Assembly (NCBI GenBank): GCA_947561395.2
Contig: OX387190.1
Span: forward strand, 11,588,858-11,652,857
Direction of reading: 5' to 3'
Origin: Buxus sempervirens
Lineage: Eukaryota > Streptophyta > Magnoliopsida > Buxales > Buxaceae
DNA: 64,000 bases
Part shown: positions 1-10,307 of the stretch, in pieces
Numbering within the stretch: the stretch's first letter is position 1
How the letters are laid out: every line of letters begins with the position of its first letter
Notes under the pieces: generated by a model
The model's database searches: none
The model's input: only the letters and a program-made list of their open reading frames with translations
Told to the model about the DNA's origin: nothing
Position numbers and translations under genes: made by a program

Positions 1-150
1 TCCTCACGTGCTTCCATATGCCTTTAGCGGCGGTAAGTACCGCCGCAAATAATTTGTATAAGTAAAATACGATTCAGCTTTAAGCGGCGGTAATTATCGC
101 CGCTTAAAACTTTTGGCTTTTAGCGGCGATAATTACCACCGCTAAAAGCC
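1..150. repeat. Left subterminal repeats of the CACTA element
   Basis: Several copies of TTTAGCGGCGGTAA / TTACCGCCGCTAAA occur in both orientations (about 23-50, 78-108 and 118-148). They match the array at the right end of the element. In CACTA elements such subterminal repeats bind the accessory DNA-binding protein; that role here is inferred from the family. Confidence 0.85.
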
Positions 151-514
151 TTTACTTGCATATACAAAAATTATAATTAGTGCCATAAAAATCCTGTAAA
201 ATACCTCATTTCGTAGCAAATTTTATAACAAATAGAGCAAAAGAATTACAAAAAAGAAAGTGAATTAAAAGAGATTCTAATAAAATTAAAGTACTCCAAA
301 CATTCATGTCATATAAATTAAACTAAATAACAGTAAATTGATGGTTTCCATCAACAAGTGATATTGCAACTCGTATCAATTTAATAGCCCTGCATGAAAA
401 TAGCAATGAATCATACGTCAATAAAATTATAAGTAGACAAATCAATTTAGCCATATATATATATAGAACCGAAGCTATCTTGTGTTACTCACCTCAAATA
501 ATAAGAATGCATGT

Positions 515-2368
515 CTAGCTAAAATCCCAAGGAGGACTATCATTAGCAGAAGTTTCGCCAGGAGACTATAAATTGTAACAAAGATCATTAAGTGTGGTAT
601 TTAAATATATAAAGATGATATGAATTTGTGCTATATGTATTTTGTAAGGCATTTATATAATACCTGTGTTTGATGGTTACTCATCATTAAGTTTCTAAAT
701 TCTGCAAATTCTCTGGCATGCTGTGCAACAGTTGCTTCAATTGTTTGTCGTTGTCGCATCTCTTCTTCTAGCCGCTCTTCTGTACATTGCAATTGTTCTT
801 GCATCCTATTAAACTCATCCATATCGACATACCGAGATGACGTACTCGAGGATGTACTACCCCACAGCCTAGTGGGCGTGTGGCCAAACCCACAACACTG
901 CACCCTGCCATGTGTGTCATGCCCCATGACTTGAGTATATACATCATCTCGGGCTGTCGAATCTGGCGTGCCTTGTTCCATGATAGTTCGCATTTGATCC
1001 TGAAAAAAATATTTATGCAATCATTGAGTTATCAAAGTAGATGCTAATAAAATTAATCGTATGCTACAATTATACCTACAAGAAGAGGAAATAACTTACT
1101 ATCTTCTCAGCTGCTTCATCATTGATTGGCGTGCCATCTTTTCGAGTATGCGTTCTTATAAAAGTCTCAGCACGGCCCGCCAATCCCTAATGAAAAAATA
1201 TGGTGTTAATTCATCATAAATCATTTAAACATCCACAAGCATAAATTAATACAATTGACCCGATTAAAAAGATGAAGAAATATAAAAACAAAGAACACAT
1301 GCAGAGATAAATAAAGAAAAAATAATAAAAATTTCGACAGCATCTCCCCTAAAAATAGACGTTTGTCCAGACCAAATTGGTCTAAAATAAATCCATTCAA
1401 CTTGAAAAACAAAAAAGAATGCAAAACGTAGCATTCATATACAATCCTCATTCATATACAATCCTCATTCACATAAATATTTAATCTTATCATACAAGAA
1501 AATAGAAAAGCTACTATACAACTTAGAAGAGATAAGAAAGCAATAAAATAAGATTGTACACTATGAAAACCGATCATCAAGTTGATGAGGTGACTAAATT
1601 TATAATAGTATATCAAGACATTCATAAGTGGCCATTTGTTATACCTGTTTGTTTCTGACCCTGGAAAAGCTCTTTGTCCCAGCCGTATGATTAAGGGTCT
1701 GGTTGGCACGATTAGTTTTATTCCTTGTTGACGCGTTCTGCAACATATAATCATACAAAGTCAATAAACAAAGATGCAGTAGCTTTAGAAGACATATTAA
1801 CTAATTAACAAATTACTTGGGCGCTTTGGGAGTTCCAGTACTCTACTATAATTGCCCATTGCTCCTCTACCACATCTGGTGGGCGATGATTTATACGTTC
1901 AGCATTTGTTTCGTATGGATCGTAATGGTTCTGCTTCAAATCGGACTTATAGTCCCTCCATTTTTTATTAATTGATTGCATGATAACATCACGTAACCTC
2001 TCTTCAACCTCAAACTTTTCCTACGGTGCATAACAAATTGAAATTTAAAAGTTAATACCAATTAGCTAAATATGTGGATATTTTGAGCAATGAACTACAT
2101 TAAAATTTAGATTATTTACCTTTACAAGCGACCACACTCGATCCTTCTCCCTATCTGTGACTTCTTGCCATCCAAAGCGATTCAGGGGTATAACACGTCC
2201 ATCCCGTGCCAGTGTCCCACAAAAACTAGCCAATTTGGAGGCATTTGGTCCAATTGGCTGCCCTAATTCATCTACATCGATGTTGAACTTTTCTCCAGGT
2301 CGAAGTTTTAGTATATTAAGGCATCTAGTAGGGCCTCTACCCCTCCTAGCTGGCCCACCCTTTGCCAT
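515..2368 (-). CDS. CACTA accessory protein, Transposase_24 (Ptta/En/Spm) family, six exons
   Basis: I read six exons with GT-AG junctions and matching phase: 2368-2120, 2020-1817, 1737-1645, 1186-1100, 999-664 and 565-515. They give about 339 codons with no internal stop. The start MAKGGPARRGRGPT is basic. Exon 2 holds the RDVIMQSINKKWRDYKSDLK region typical of the Transposase_24 family, followed by an acidic tryptophan-containing stretch. Exon 4 carries the family signature HTRKDGTPINDEAAEKI, and exon 5 ends in a coiled-coil-like Glu/Arg/Gln-rich segment. In En/Spm elements the second gene encodes a DNA-binding protein acting with the transposase; I infer a similar role. It lies downstream of the transposase gene on the same strand. 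It is the only clearly intact element gene in the window. Exon boundaries are my reading and need transcript support. Confidence 0.8.
1290..1470. repeat. Direct repeat shared with 6930-7085 inside the CACTA element
   Basis: About 150 bp containing TTTCGACAGCATCTCCCCTA, then AATAGACGTTTGTCCAGACC, then AAATTGGTCTAAAATAA, recurs at 6930-7085 in the same orientation with only scattered changes. The two copies flank the transposase gene: one sits in an intron of the accessory gene, the other upstream of the transposase. This suggests an internal duplication within the element. Confidence 0.8.
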
Positions 2369-2535
2369 CTAATAAAATACACTATATGCTGTAGAAAATG
2401 AAATCATACAAGTCAATAACAATCTGATTCATCATAAAGGCCTATTGTTTGTTAGTTAGTTTAATGGAAGAAAATAGTGTGTCGTATTCAAGACAAAAAT
2501 GAGAATGAACAGGATCACTACAATTCAAATACAAT

Positions 2536-5500
2536 TCATTCATGGTCATCATCAGAATCCGATCCCTGTTCGTCTTGAACAGGATCACTAGAAGATGCGA
2601 GCTGTTCTCTACTCGTATGAGAATGAGCATCAACTGTTGTGCCAGGTACGTCTTCCCTTGCCCAACTCAACCCATCAACCTCTTCTTCATTATTTGTTAC
2701 AAGTTGGGTAGTATATGGCTCGCAATCAATGGGTTGATCATCATTCGTGATCAATTCAAACAAGTCCCTTGGCTTAGTCTTCACAACAACATTCCACTCT
2801 TCATCGATTGGATCCACCACAAAGAAAACTTGTTCAGCTTGAGATGTGAACACAAATGGATCATCCATGACATGTTGACCAGTATATAATAACCGTTTGA
2901 AGTTCACAAGTGTAAATCCTAACTCATCTGTCTTAATGCCTCTTCCTTGTGTCATGATATCAACCCAATCACACTTAAACAGTACATGTCTAAGCCGCTC
3001 TGAATATGCCAATTCGACCACATCAGTCAGACGCCCGTAAAAAGACATATAACTTGTTATTGGATTTTTATCTTTCGTACTAGCGTAGCTAGTAGTGCTT
3101 GCTTTTACCACAACACCGCTATTCTGACTCTTTGAGGATTTCTCTTTCTCCATCGTGCAAAAATGATATCCATTACTTATGTATCCCTTGAATTTTTTTG
3201 CCATTGATTTTGGCCCTTGTGACAACAACATAATGTCCTCGGAGACGACACTATTTGATGCTTTTAGTGTCTCGGCCTATAAATAAGGGGCCAAGTAGGT
3301 TAAGAAATGCAATATTAAACAACACATGTGGAGCTAAAACTCTATAAATGAAATAAGGTTTCTTACATGTTCTTTAAACCACTGCATGAATTCATTATTA
3401 TATTTCTTTTGTATGTCATGTTCCCTTGCCCTTGGAGTTAACATCTTAAGAAGGCTTAGATGGCGCCTGTAATGTAAAATACAATGATTAATTCAAAGAA
3501 TATGAAAATATTGTAATATAGAAACAAATGGATGAGGTAAGCAAGTAACTTCTTACATTCGAAAACTTGCAATCCTATCGTCATTGAAAAACACATAACG
3601 ATGCGCTTGTGCCCACTCAATATTGGATAGTTTATATGGTTGGGTACTTCCAATTGCAGTTTCATCATAGTTTCTTTGCGGCCGATTAGTTTTTGATTCT
3701 ACGTTAGGTAAGTATCGGGAACAGAATATCATACATTCTTCCGCAATATACCCTTCTGCAATTGACCCCTCCGGTTGTGCTCGATTGCGCACATATCACT
3801 TTAGGGTGTACAAGTACCTATTATGAAAAACAAAAAATCTTGATAATCAAGATGATTCTACGGCGAAATACAAGGAAACACATTTAATAAGACTGTTGTA
3901 ATACGTACCTTTCAATTGGATACATCCAACGATATTGGACAGGCCCCCCTTCCATAGCTTCATTTGCTAAGTGAATTGGTAAATGCACCATAATATCAAA
4001 GAACGATGGGGGGAAAATCCTCTCCATTTGGCATAATACTTGTGCAATACTATCTTGAACGTGCTTCAAGTCATCAACTTCACAAACTTTGGAGCAAAAT
4101 TGATGAAAAAAGTTGCTCAACTCTATCAATACAAATGCTACATTCTTCGGTAACACTTTCCGAATAGCAAGAGGCAATAGTTGATGCAGCAACACATGGA
4201 AATCATGACTTTTAAGACCAAATGTCTTCCGTTCTTTACTACTCACCCGTTTAGCAATGTTGGACGAATAACCATCTGGAACCTTTATACTTTTCAGCAC
4301 TTTGCAAAATATATCTTGTTCCTGTTTGTCTAGTGAGAAGCATGCAGCCGGCAAACATGCTTTCTTTCTATCTGTTAACATCTGTGGATGAAGTGCGTGT
4401 CTAATACCCATGTCAACCAAATCCAAGCGCGCCTTAAAGTTGTCCTTCGTTTTTCCATCAATATTTAACAATGTACCAAGTATACTATCACAAACATTCT
4501 TCTCAATATGCATCACGTCCAAATTATGTTTCAACATAATATCCCTCCAATATGGCAATTCAAAAAATATGCTCTTTTTCTTCCAATTAAAGGGCATCGC
4601 TCCTTTACCAGTGTTTTTAGAGTACTTCTTACTGGTATGCTTCCCGAATACATGTAAATTGTCCCTTAAGTGATCAACAATATCCCACCCGATTAATCCT
4701 ATTGGAGCTTCCCTTATCTCTGTGGTACCATCGAAGGATTGTTTCTGCTTTCGAAACTTATGATCAAGAGGTAGGAATCGATGATGACCCATATAACAGT
4801 GCTTCCGGCTATGACGCAAATACTTAGAACACGTGTCTTTATGACAAGAAGGGCATGCAAGTTTCCCTTTAGTGCTCCAACCCGAAAACATAGCATACCC
4901 AGGGAAATCACTAATCGTCCAAATTAACCCTGCACGCAAAGTAAAGACATCCTTTCTTGACGCATCATATGTTTCAACCCCAGAACCCCATAGGTCTTTT
5001 AACTCTTCTTTAAGAGGGCGCAAGTACACATCAATATCATTTCCCGGCCCCTTCGGCCCTGGTATGAGTAAAGAAAGGATCATGTTTGGTTGTTTCATGC
5101 ACAACCATGGTGGCAAGTTATATGGAATCAAAATGACTAGCCACGTGCTGTGGGTGATACTCATTGATCTAAATGGATTGAAGCCGTCAGATGCTAAGCC
5201 CAATCTAACATTACGAGGATCAGAACTGAACTCGCTATTCATAACATCAAAATATTTCCAAGTTATAGAATTCGCAGGATGCCTTAACTTATCATCATCA
5301 GTACGACCATCCACATGCCATCTCATATCATTGGCAATCTTGGAAGACATATACAATCTTTGAAGACGCGGCTTCAAAGAAAGTGCCTTAATATCTTTGC
5401 TGCCTTTTTCTTTCCTTTTTTATTGGAATGACTGTCTTCGGATTTCCATCTAGAAGTACCGCAAATATCATACTTTTGTTTTTCACTAGTTTCATTCCAA

Positions 5501-6167
5501 TATAGCATACAGTCATTTGGGCATGCATCTATTTTGTTATAGTTAAGACCCAGGTCCAATATCATCGTCTTGACCTATGAACTTGTTTCTGGCAATTTTG
5601 ACATAAACGGAAATGTCTCTCTCAACAACTCAAGCGTCAAAGTCAATGACTTATTGCTCCATCCACTTAGGCACTTTATATGAAATAGTTTAACAATTAA
5701 CGACAATTTTGTGTGGCTTTTACACCCCGGGTATAACTCTTCTCCAGCATCATGGAACAATTTCTCAAACTGTGGATTATCCTCTTTTGGGGTATCATCT
5801 GATGGCCTATGTGAAGAACTCGCAGATACGTCCATTTCATCCTGCACCCCATAAGCTTCTTTAACCATGAGTCTAACTTCATCACCCACAAATTGTGCAT
5901 CATCTACTATGGGATTAACACCGGGGGGGGGGGGGGTTTGTGAATCGAGAATATCCTCCCCATGATAGTACCATTTTGTGTAGTTTTGATCAAATCCATT
6001 GCAAATCATGTGTTCGTATGCGACTTCTTGACGTTGATACAACACATTATTACATTTTGGACAAGGACACTTCAACAACCCATTAATAGTTGCCCCGCGA
6101 GAACATGCGAATTTGATGAAACCCAAGACTCCATCTTGATAATCTTGACTAACCCTATTCCATCCAT
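2536..6167 (-). pseudogene. TNP2-type CACTA transposase, broken by two stops and a frameshift
   Basis: Domain order follows the CACTA transposase family. It has an N-terminal transposase-associated zinc-binding region (CPCPKCNN near 6065), the TNP2 domain (about 5370-4300, with LACPSCHKDTCSKYLRHSRK and the LKHNLDVMHIEKN motif), a DUF4218-like segment (about 4150-3910) and a DUF4216-like segment in the last exon (about 3060-2760). Likely exons are 6167-3909, 3817-3557, 3466-3367 and 3276-2536. Damage seen: an in-frame TAG at 5575-5577, a one-base frameshift near 5375-5382, and an in-frame TGA at 3796-3798. The initiating ATG (6165-6167) is itself one base out of frame with the conserved body. 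A run of 13 G at about 5923-5935 encodes a proline stretch and could hide a length error. I infer the encoded transposase is inactive. Confidence 0.88.
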
Positions 6168-6492
6168 AGTAAACATAACCTATTTAGTTAATAAATATAG
6201 ATACAAACCCTTCATCAAAACATTAAGAAATTAACATAATAAATACCTAGATCTTCTCATCCACCTTCAATCCATCTATTAGTATGTTGTGAAAGAATTT
6301 ACCCGTCACTTTTGAATAGGATTACTTTCTGCAAAAACATACTCTATAAATGAATCTAGCTAATAGCAAATGGTATTTATGTTAGTTTTAAAATTTATGC
6401 TTGGTTTTACCCATTTAGGAATACCAAGTACATTACTTGTTTGTCATAAGATTCATATATTTCTCCATGAATTTCGGCAGCATCTCTGCGCA

Positions 6493-6552
6493 GTTCTTCA
6501 AATACGTAAAGTTTTCTGACGTAAAGTCAATAAAACTACGTATTTGAAGAAC
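6493..6552. repeat. Short hairpin upstream of the transposase gene
   Basis: GTTCTTCAAATACGT at 6493 is mirrored by ACGTATTTGAAGAAC ending at 6552. The stem is about 21 bp with one bulge around a 16-base loop. It lies just upstream of the transposase reading frame within the CACTA element. No function is evident. Confidence 0.7.
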
Positions 6553-7670
6553 AAAGAGATGAAACCAAAATTATAATTAGAGATATATATAAATCACATG
6601 TCAACAAGTAACATACTTGATATCCCCAAATTGTCAATCTGACAATCCAAGATGTTACATGTGCAAATCTATGCCTTCATATTTAAATACTAAGAGTTAT
6701 TGCAAACTTATTGCAAAGATGCAATATCTTCAAAGTACACAAAATAGGATGGGCATAGTTACACATGTAACCTCTAAGACGGGTATTTGAATTGTTCCTA
6801 CTTTTTTTATGAGATAAATAAATATAAAAACAATAACCAGGTTAACCCAAAAATAGAATAAAGAACTGCTAATCATAATATCAATGCTATTAAACAGCAT
6901 TAGAACAGAAATATCAAAACAAGAAACTTAAAGAGATAAATAAGGAAAAAAAATACAAATTTCGGCAGCATCTCCCCTAAAAATAGACGTTTGTCCAGAC
7001 CAAATTGGTCTAAAATAATAATGATTTAACCTGGAAAGAAAAGAAGAGTCGAAATATTGCATTCATATACAATCCAAAAAGAGCATCCACATCCATATCC
7101 ACCACGATATTTATCATAAGAAAATGATCAAATAAATGGCTTAGATACTTCATTGCCAACATTTGGAACAGACATGGCCTAGCTAGCTATTATGGCTCAT
7201 AAATTGTGCAATTTACATTTAAAAATTATATGGCCATTACAATTGCATGTTACAAGCACAAGATGAAATCATACATATTTATAGTGCATCAATAAGATTA
7301 ACGTCTAATGGTTATTGATACACTTGACAAAACCTAGTAATTGAGATCCTAATGACTAGCTGGCAAAAAAGAATTAGAATTTTATGAAAATTTAAATTTT
7401 TCCTAAAATATTTGTTTGTTGTTTTTTTCCATACGGCTCAATCCAAATAAAAAGTAGAGAACAAAGTCATCATTAAGATATATCACATTGGCCATCATCT
7501 AGGTGACTTGGTCTGTCTATTTACAAACATTATTACTTGGGACTTTGAGGTTAGAGATTAGTGCCAAAGACTTTCATTTCCTTCTAAAAAAAGCCCTTTC
7601 AGCAGATAGCGACAGATTAAGCTTCAAAAAATTAAAGAGAGTATCTAAGTCGATATAAAGACAAATAAAC

Positions 7671-8382
7671 AAGAAATATGGTCCCATCATGTTGTTGCAC
7701 TTTGGTTCTGTACCTACCCTTTTGGTTTCTTCCATTGAAATGGCAAAAGAAGTCTTGAAAACACAAGATCTTAATTGTTGTAGTCGTCCTCGCCGTGTTG
7801 GATCTAAAAGGCTTTTCTACAATTTCTTAGACATTTCTTTCTCGCCATACAGTGAAAATTGGAGGGAGTTGCGCAAGATCTACGTTCTAGAGCTGTTTAG
7901 TGCCAAAAGGGTGGAGTCATTCAGATCATTGAGGGAAAAAGAGCTTGATTCTTTCATAAATTCTATCTCTCAAGCTTCATCAAGTACAGTTAACATGAGA
8001 GAGAAGTTGTTCTCTTTGGTAGAAAGCATAGTCTGTAAGACTGATTTTGGCAAGAGTATTCAAGGAAGAGAATTTCATATTACTAGAATCCTGGAGGCTG
8101 CACAATCATCCTTGGGCATCTTGGGTGGTTCCTCAGTAGCTGATCTTTTTGGACCAGTAGGGTGGATGTGGGACAAATTCAGTGGGTACCATGCAAGGAT
8201 GGAGAAAAGTTTCCATGAATTGGATGCTTTGTGGCAACATGTCATTGATTACCACCTTGATCCAAATAGGCCACAACCTGAACATGAAGATTTCATAGAT
8301 TTCATGCTTAAACTACAAAGAGATGAATCCAGTGGAATTCAGATCACAAAGGAGCATATCAAGGGAGTAGTCATGGTATCTC

Positions 8383-8433
<51 letters not shown>

Positions 8434-9116
8434 CTTCTATGGCTGTGAAGACAGTTATGAAAGTTTTGTCTGATTGTTTAATTATGTCTATTATTGTGAT
8501 GTAGAACCTCTTTCTTGGTGGAACCACAAGTGCTCTTGTGATACTGGAGTGGGAAATGGCTGAGCTTATGATTAACCCAAGAGTGATGAGGAAAGCACAA
8601 GAGGAAATTTGAAGTTACATTGGAAGGAAAGGGAAGGTCTGTGAAAGTGACCTTAATCAACTTCAATACCTTCAAATGGTGGTAAAAGAGACTCTAAGAT
8701 TACATGCACCAGGATCATTGTTAGTTCCGCGAGAAACCATGCGTCATTTCAAGATCAATGGATATGACATTCATCCCCAAACTATAGTCTTTGTGAATGC
8801 ATGGTCTCTAGGGAGAGATCCCAAATATTGGGACAACCCACATGAATTCTGGCCAGAGAGGTTTGAAAACAAGTCTACTGATTTCAGAGGTCATGATTTT
8901 GAGTTCTTGCCATTTGGAGCTGGTAGAAGGGTTTGCCCTGCAATATCTATGGGAACTCTAATGGTGGAGCTTGCACTGGCAAATCTTCTACATGGTTTTG
9001 ATTGGGAATTGCCCCATGGGATGATGAAAGAAGATTTCAACATGGATGATGCAGTTACTGGTGTTTCAGTTCACAAGAAAACACCACTTAAGCTTGTGCC
9101 CATAATTTCTAATTAA
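7671..9116 (+). pseudogene. Cytochrome P450 fragment (CYP71 clan) captured inside the CACTA element
   Basis: The translation matches plant A-type P450s from the KKYGPIMLLHFG region after the membrane anchor through to the C-terminus. The anchor and proline-rich hinge are missing. Exon 1 is 7671-8375, followed by a 129-bp GT-AG intron (8376-8504) containing a (TC)n microsatellite, and exon 2 is 8505-9116. Visible motifs are the I-helix region FLGGTTSA, the K-helix KETLRLH (ExxR), PERF, and the heme-binding FLPFGAGRRVCPA with its cysteine ligand. An in-frame TGA at 8610-8612 interrupts exon 2 between EEI and SYIGRKGK. A polyadenylation-like AATAAA follows near 9199. The retained intron shows capture from genomic DNA rather than from a cDNA. 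The fragment lies between the transposase gene and the right subterminal repeats, in the opposite orientation. Family level (CYP71/CYP83-like) is my judgement; no substrate can be inferred. Confidence 0.88.
8387..8430 (+). repeat. (TC)n microsatellite in the P450 intron
   Basis: About 22 tandem TC dinucleotides lie just inside the 5' end of the P450 intron. Confidence 0.95.
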
Positions 9117-9394
9117 TCTTGCAACCTAGATAGAGGGGACTAATGTTTTTTTACAAGCAATGAAGCCATATTTAGCTATAATATTACGCCGTTGTTATGA
9201 ATAAATTTTCTTTTTATATGAACTATGGATTTGTATTCTTCATGCATGACAAAAGTGACCATCACTTGGTGTTATATAGTAAAATCCTAGAACTACTAAC
9301 ATGAGACGAAGTAGAACTACTTTGTACAAAATTTCAAAGGTTGAGAACAGAACTCTTTCCACGGCCGTGCCCATTCAACTTGGCGAGAACATAC

Positions 9395-9615
9395 CTGCAA
9401 ATGGCGAGTTGACCACGAAGAAAGGCAGCTTGACCACGGAGAACGGCAATTGGCGACGGAGAACGGTGATGAGGGCGATTGGAGACGGAGAACGGTGATT
9501 GGCGACTGGCGCGTGACTTGACCACGGAGAACGGCGCCGGCGGCTTGACCACAGAGAACGGCGACGTTCAACGGCGCCGGCGGCTTGACCACGGCGAACG
9601 GCGACGGTAGTTGGC
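9395..9615. repeat. GC-rich degenerate tandem repeat
   Basis: Short units built from TTGACCACGGAGAACGGCG and GGCGACGGAGAACGGTGAT recur irregularly. GC content is far above the surroundings. The block sits between the captured P450 and the right subterminal array. It may be the 5' leader or promoter region of the minus-strand transposase gene, but nothing in the sequence proves this. Confidence 0.7.
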
Positions 9616-9711
9616 GACGGCGACGAGCGAACAAAACCTCGGCCGTTGAACAAAACCCAGCAACAGTAAACTTTCGCACAGAGAAGACAACCCCAATCGC
9701 GCAAATTGGGG

Positions 9712-10307
9712 ATTTATAGCCTTTTAGCGGCGGTAATTAGTTACCGCCGCTAAAAACCCATTTCACGCCAAAAACCCATTTCGCGCGAGGGGAATATAAC
9801 CTTTTAGTGGCGATAATTCGTTACCGCCGCGAAAAACCCATTTTGCGCGAGGGGAGTATAACCTTTTAGCGGCGGTAATTAGTTACCATCGCGAAAAACC
9901 CATTTCGCGTGAGGGAAGTATAACCTTTTAGCGGCGGTAACTTATTACTGCCGCTACAAACCCATTTCGCGCGATCGAAAATATAACCTTTTGCGGCGGT
10001 AATAAGTTCTCGCAGCAAAAATATATATTTTAATTTAAGAAAACACAACAAATATTTTTTTATGTGGCGGTAGTTGGCATTATTACCGGCGACACTACCG
10101 CCAGTAAAAACACGCGCCAAATCTTCGCGCGGAAATTGCTGTTCGCGCCATACTTTTTACCGGTGGTAAAAATTTACCGCCGCTAATGACTTTTTTCAAC
10201 GGCGATACACTTTCTCCAGCCGCGTAAATGTATTTACGGGCTTTTAGTGGCGGTAATTGGCTACCGCCACAAAAAACCCGCCGCTAAAGCCCTGCTTTTT
10301 TGTAGTG
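9712..10307. repeat. Right subterminal repeat array and terminus of the CACTA element
   Basis: At least eight units of CCTTTTAGCGGCGGTAATTA, often paired with TTACCGCCGCTAAAAACCCA, alternate in orientation. Each pair can fold into a hairpin. The array ends at the CACTA terminus at 10307. Confidence 0.92.

Larger units (their letters stand above)
1..10307 (-). mobile_element. CACTA (En/Spm-type) DNA transposon, left tip outside the window
   Basis: The right end is exact: read from the minus strand it begins CACTACAAAAAAGCAGGGCT at 10307, the classic CACTA terminus. The bases after it, ATA, would be one copy of the 3-bp target duplication. Both ends carry palindromic subterminal repeats built on TTAGCGGCGGTAATT and its complement (about 1-150 and 9715-10290). 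Between them lie a TNP2-type transposase gene and a Transposase_24-type accessory gene, both on the minus strand, and a P450 fragment on the plus strand. The left CACTA terminus should lie a short distance before base 1. The accessory gene looks intact but the transposase is broken, so this copy probably needs help to move. Confidence 0.92.
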
